This document shows, piece by piece, positions 61,701 through 64,000 of a stretch of DNA of 64,000 nt (position 1 is the first letter of the stretch; the number at the start of each line of letters is the position of its first letter). Position numbers and translations under genes: made by a program. Source of the DNA: Sva-07 sp035527095 (lineage in GTDB: Bacteria; Actinomycetota; Acidimicrobiia; Acidimicrobiales; Ilumatobacteraceae); NCBI GenBank assembly GCA_035527095.1, contig DATLBC010000138.1, forward strand, positions 1 to 64,000, given 5' to 3'. The notes below the pieces were generated by a model, which worked only from the letters and a program-made list of their open reading frames with translations, did no database searches and was not told the origin of the DNA.

Positions 61701-61892
61701 CTCGAAGACCATGGCAACCAGCGTTGCGGCCAAGACGAGGATCACGGCGGTGGCCCCGGTCAGCCGGGCGATTGCGGCGCTGGCCAACCAAGCGCCGACC
61801 AACGAGCCCGTTCCAGGTGACCATCCGGTCGGTCGAACCCGGGCGACACCTGACGACGACGATGACTGCGCGGACCCGCCGATCGCTGGCAT
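58767..61892 (-). CDS. DUF58-transglutaminase fusion membrane protein
   Basis: A 1041-residue protein that joins two proteins usually encoded separately. Residues about 1-350: two membrane helices (about 30-68), a beta domain and the DUF58 motif RPWRRGDSTNSVHWASS. Residues about 365-560: about six membrane helices. Residues about 600-960: an extracytoplasmic region with a transglutaminase core, GFCEQIASTLAVMLRSQGVPARLATGY, then AHAWVEVWFPQTGWQSFDPT, giving the Cys-His-Asp triad. A last membrane helix (about 950-970) leads to a cytosolic tail. There is no stop between the parts. It starts 13 bases after the MoxR stop, so it belongs to the MoxR-DUF58-TgpA operon type. Confidence 0.85.
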   Translation of the reverse strand: MPAIGGSAQSSSSSGVARVRPTGWSPGTGSLVGAWLASAAIARLTGATAVILVLAATLVAMVFEIMAGWWSARSVHTSAALTPSVVTVGEQFSVLVTIEGPTSPRSIERRRVTLRTTDGTVVSVAEATNVPGTPPSTDSITVRVESAGVLTALTVSVFVAGPAGLIWWKRAETIDIEPLHVAPNARGPLLEVETTAATTEGSVAAPRGNHHGEIDGVRPWRRGDSTNSVHWASSLRTDELIVHDRVTVVDEHWLVDLDTADADRLRWTLDEARRLGHDVAVRTNDDALHVVHDADDAARWSAIAAQTRADRDRLSAPTGRDRRRMEFLHQPIRLRAAVAKPPTVITGPTRWTAAVAAFASMAMLAGALGGSTARLALMATALATGAVVSLWVARRGGRRPLILQATIVGAILIALVTIAVQATEVDGLLAALRGPLPNVLMLLVVLHGFETVDRRTLRVHLAITFVLASYAAGLRIDGSIGWWLAAWSVPFAVSLLTTMRQPGSGADRAARPARSTRSTPSRVGLGPANLAGRRLASVVAIGLGTLAVLSLVPIPDGPARLGLPALSVDAPTVDTPGGLAGPDGSSSTADPNGSAPDRGSIGATVGYPGFTDSLDTSVRGDLGDEIVMRVRAPEPAFWRGQTFTDFDGRTWTVSPQLGQPRNGPVIDVPATVGDALGSTVPSSELVQTYFVEQDLPNVVFAAARPAQVIFDGTLWTRPDGALRSDVTLTAGSVYTVISDRVQVDADILRSQGDLGEFFAGFRAMAGGDELEPFLDLPASTTQRTIDLATSLRTPGASTYDTILAYEAWLGANTEYDLDAPVPADGADAVDDFLFESQLGFCEQIASTLAVMLRSQGVPARLATGYVPGERDRVSGVWNVRGSDAHAWVEVWFPQTGWQSFDPTAEVPLAADAGGDTVGGDLIAASMSSISSHRIEIALVLFAAGALVVGVRLIALARYRRRRGRWGLLQDRFEALADVPADTVVATNPLIASTVAEAESGRIARTVADELDRAAFDPTWVDDDQRFEQTRSALATLERTRA

Positions 61893-61905
61893 CAGATCAT
61901 CGCCA

Positions 61906-62856
61906 TCAGATCGTCGGTGGAGCGATCCCGGCGAGACAGTCGGCAACGAGCTCTCGTCCGATCTCGACGCTGACGTGAGTGCCCGCCACTCGGTGGGCGA
62001 GTGCCGGTCCGGCGGCGCGCACGATGTCGTCGGGCGTGATGAACGTTCGGTTCGACATGGCGGCGAACGCCCGAGCGAGAGCGACGACGGCCACGCCACC
62101 GCGAGTCGACGCGCCGATGCGGATTGCTTGGTGCTGGCGGGTTGCTTGCAGCAGCTGCACGACGTAGCCGGCCACCGCGTCGCTGATCTGTACTCGGGCG
62201 ACGACGTCGCGGGCGGCGCTGAGGTCGGTGAGCGTTGCGACCGGCTCGAGGGTGTCGAGCACCGATCGGCCCCGACGGCCGGTGAGCACCTCGAGTTCTG
62301 CCGATGCCGGCGCGCGCCCCGGGGTGACGACCGCGCGGAACCGGTCGAGTGAGCCGTCACCCAGCCCGTAGGTGCCGGCGATGTCGATCGGGTTCTGGGT
62401 GGCAACGATCATGAAGGGGTCGGGAAGCCGGTGCACGACGCCGTCCACCGTCACCGTTGCTTCTTCCGCCAACTCCAGCAGCGCTGACTGCGTGCGCGGT
62501 GTTGCTCGGTTCAGCTCGTCGAACACCACGATGTTGGCGAAAACGGGTCCGGGCCGGAACGTCATGCTGTCGGCGTCGAGTCGTCCGCTCGGCACCATCG
62601 AGCCGGTGATGTCGCCGGGGAGGAGGTCAGAGGTGCCTTGGATGCGGTGGAACGTGCCGCCGGTACTGCGGGCGATGACCTGGGCGAGCAGTGTCTTGCC
62701 GACGCCTGGGATGTCCTCGATCAGGAGGTGTCCACCTGAGAGGACCGTCGCGATCGCCACCTCGGCGATGTCGTGTTTGCCGGCGATCACCGCATCGATG
62801 TTCCGGACGAGTCGCGTACCGAGGTCGGCCACCTGCCCGGTGTCGGGCGCGGTCAT
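61906..62856 (-). CDS. MoxR-family AAA+ ATPase
   Basis: The 316-residue product has the P-loop IEDIPGVGKTLLAQ near residue 50, the Walker B FANIVVFDELNRATPRTQ near 105, and the sensor segment MIVATQNPIDIAGTYGLGD near 145. MoxR ATPases work with DUF58 and transglutaminase-type membrane proteins in complex assembly or envelope stress; both partner domains are encoded as one protein just downstream. ATG 62856 is used; GTG 62880 is an alternative. No clear promoter hexamer is found at the expected distance. Confidence 0.92.
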   Translation of the reverse strand: MTAPDTGQVADLGTRLVRNIDAVIAGKHDIAEVAIATVLSGGHLLIEDIPGVGKTLLAQVIARSTGGTFHRIQGTSDLLPGDITGSMVPSGRLDADSMTFRPGPVFANIVVFDELNRATPRTQSALLELAEEATVTVDGVVHRLPDPFMIVATQNPIDIAGTYGLGDGSLDRFRAVVTPGRAPASAELEVLTGRRGRSVLDTLEPVATLTDLSAARDVVARVQISDAVAGYVVQLLQATRQHQAIRIGASTRGGVAVVALARAFAAMSNRTFITPDDIVRAAGPALAHRVAGTHVSVEIGRELVADCLAGIAPPTI

Positions 62857-63002
62857 GAGCGGCGGCGGCAACGTGTCCACGACGGGGATATCGGCACCGA
62901 CCGCCGCATTCTTGACCTCGCTTCCGAGTCGCTCCCCGGGATCTACGTGACCAGGCGGCAACGAGGCCGAATCGCGCAGGATCGTTACACAAGACTCACG
63001 AC

Positions 63003-63032
63003 AGCCCAACACCTGCTGCACTAGGTTGGGCT
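63003..63032. promoter_or_regulatory. hairpin in the leader before the small basic protein
   Basis: AGCCCAAC (63003-63010) and GTTGGGCT (63025-63032) pair perfectly around 14 bases. It lies about 50 bases before the gene at 63082, near TAGGTT (63022-63027), a possible -10. It could regulate the gene or be the operator for the divergent MoxR operon. Confidence 0.4.
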
Positions 63033-63081
63033 CTGCAAGCACCGAAACCACCGTGGCACGGCCACAAAGCAGGAGGTAGCA

Positions 63082-63420
63082 ATGAGCCAACGTCACCGGT
63101 CCACCGAGACCGTGTTGCCACTCAAGCAGGAAGTGCGTGCCCACGCCCACAGCGAGCGGCACCGCATCCATGTCGAGTTGCAGAGTGTCGCTCAAGACGT
63201 CAGTGCCGGTCTCGAACCCGAGGACGTCCACGAACCGGGGATGGCATGGAAGCCGATCGGTCATCACGACGCAGAGATCGCCAAGAACAAGCTCGCCAAG
63301 CGCAGCCGCACCAAGCGTCATTGGAAGACCAAGATGTGGAAGCGGCGGACGCAGCTGCGGCGTGACCGGGCCGACCAGATGCGTCTGGCCCGCGAGAATT
63401 CCGGCCTCATCGGCCACTGA
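63082..63420 (+). CDS. small basic hypothetical protein
   Basis: I do not recognise a family. The 112-residue product has a mixed His-rich N-terminal half and an extremely basic second half (AKNKLAKRSRTKRHWKTKMW, then KRRTQLRRDRADQMRLARE), helical in character. Such proteins often bind nucleic acid or the ribosome. The ATG has the best ribosome binding site in the window after atpF: AGGAGGT at 63070-63076. Thus high translation is expected, unlike its leaderless neighbours. Confidence 0.7.
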   Translation: MSQRHRSTETVLPLKQEVRAHAHSERHRIHVELQSVAQDVSAGLEPEDVHEPGMAWKPIGHHDAEIAKNKLAKRSRTKRHWKTKMWKRRTQLRRDRADQMRLARENSGLIGH

Positions 63421-63450
63421 GGCCGACGCACACCGCTGGCGTCACCGGCC

Positions 63451-64000
63451 TCAGACGAGGTCGCGGGGTTGGTCGATCCATGCGGCGACGAATTCGTCGC
63501 GGCGCTGGTTCCATTCTTCGACGGTGATCCCGTAACGCACGTGGTCCTCCCACGTGCCGTTGATCTCCAGGTACCGCTGCGCCACGCCCTCGTCGCGGAT
63601 CTTCAACTTCTCCATGATGCGGCGACTGCGCTCGTTCCGCGGGACGATGCAGACCTCGAGTCGGTGCAGTGCCAACTGCTCGAATCCGAACTGCATGACC
63701 ACGGCGACAGCCTCCGCGATGTAGGCGTTGCCTGCGTGGCGCTGATCGATCCAGTAGCCGATCGTGCCCGACTGCATGGCGCCGCGAACGACGTTGTTGA
63801 GGTTGACCTCGCCCGCAACCTGCTGATCGATGAACATGCCGAACTGGTAGGCGGTGCCGGCCGCACGGTCGCGGTCGCGCTGCTGGCAACGTGCGGCGAA
63901 CGCACTGCGGTCGGTGACCGGGTCGGGCTGGTGCACCGGCCGACTCGGCTCCCAGACGGTCAACCACTCGGCGTTGCGGCGCCGCACGTCGCTCCACGAC
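63451..64000 (-). CDS. GNAT acetyltransferase, RimJ-like (N-terminus beyond window)
   Basis: A GNAT-fold acetyltransferase, open to the window edge. The visible part has RRRNAEWLTVWEP, the FGMFIDQQVAGEVNLNNVVRG strand region, GYWIDQRHAGNAYIAEAVAVV at the acetyl-CoA site, LEVCIVPRNERSRRIMEKL and YLEINGTWEDHVRYGITVEEW, the pattern of RimJ-type protein N-terminal acetyltransferases. In M. tuberculosis such a gene (Rv0995) lies between moeA1 and Rv0996; here it is 23 kb from them. An in-frame GTG at 63987 exists, but homologues have residues before it, so the true start is outside. Confidence 0.85.
   Translation of the reverse strand, partial: SWSDVRRRNAEWLTVWEPSRPVHQPDPVTDRSAFAARCQQRDRDRAAGTAYQFGMFIDQQVAGEVNLNNVVRGAMQSGTIGYWIDQRHAGNAYIAEAVAVVMQFGFEQLALHRLEVCIVPRNERSRRIMEKLKIRDEGVAQRYLEINGTWEDHVRYGITVEEWNQRRDEFVAAWIDQPRDLV

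Overview
The window is high-GC, gene-dense DNA from an actinobacterium, most likely of the class Acidimicrobiia (Ilumatobacter-like). Grounds for this are the GTG-rich starts, the Asp-type MurA, the mycothiol-linked isomerase family, the Ruc/galU/moeA/GlpR gene set known from mycobacteria and corynebacteria, and the many genes whose -10 hexamer sits 6-9 nt before the start codon with no Shine-Dalgarno (leaderless style). The class assignment is inference. There is no rRNA, prophage, insertion sequence or CRISPR array; there is one tRNA-Ala. Nearly all of it is chromosomal housekeeping. Layout: 0-6.3 kb is the F1Fo ATP synthase operon (b, second b, delta, alpha, gamma, beta, epsilon). 6.3-14.8 kb holds a short-chain dehydrogenase, class II fructose bisphosphatase, a duplicated-domain hypothetical, a J-domain protein, an alpha/beta hydrolase, an MFS transporter, MurA, a small membrane protein, a NifU-type Fe-S protein and a MeaB GTPase. 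14.8-17.3 kb is a crotonase plus an MFS transporter bracketed by two pairs of a 42-bp palindromic repeat. 17.3-25.4 kb is a glycogen/sugar block: glucan phosphorylase, GT4 glucan synthase, branching enzyme, an L,D-transpeptidase and GalT. 25.4-33.6 kb holds a PAP2-type membrane enzyme, a TPP enzyme, a hotdog thioesterase, the TldD/PmbA protease pair, a PHP phosphoesterase, UppP and a SAF-domain protein. 33.6-40.3 kb holds an FmdB/Ruc-like serine-rich protein without cysteines, GalU, a glycolipid-binding-like protein, MoeA/Glp, MoaA, a mycothiol-isomerase-type protein, MoaC, a GlpR-like membrane protein and tRNA-Ala. 40.4-43.8 kb holds a frameshifted methyltransferase and an M1 aminopeptidase. 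43.8-55.1 kb is a nucleoside uptake and salvage region: adenosine kinase, sugar phosphomutase, Upp, Add, a cupredoxin lipoprotein and a complete BMP-type ABC importer. 55.2-64 kb holds an SGNH hydrolase, two crotonases, a hypothetical, a DUF58-transglutaminase fusion with its MoxR ATPase, a small basic protein and a RimJ-like acetyltransferase cut by the window end. How the genes work together: the BMP importer brings in nucleosides; Add, adenosine kinase, Upp and the phosphomutase would return them to nucleotide and sugar-phosphate pools. GlgP, the GT4 synthase and GlgB make and degrade alpha-glucan, with GalU and GalT in UDP-sugar supply. MurA, UppP, the L,D-transpeptidase and possibly the Glp/GlpR pair serve the envelope and division. 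MoeA, MoaA and MoaC belong to molybdenum cofactor synthesis. The most unusual features are non-coding: two doublets of a 42-bp palindrome with the same 61-bp period, a family of about 31-bp palindromes next to stop codons with apparently interchangeable arms, and a 125-bp cluster of four alternating copies of one motif. The most unusual proteins are the cysteine-free Ruc-like protein, the DUF58-transglutaminase fusion and the cupredoxin lipoprotein in the nucleoside cluster.
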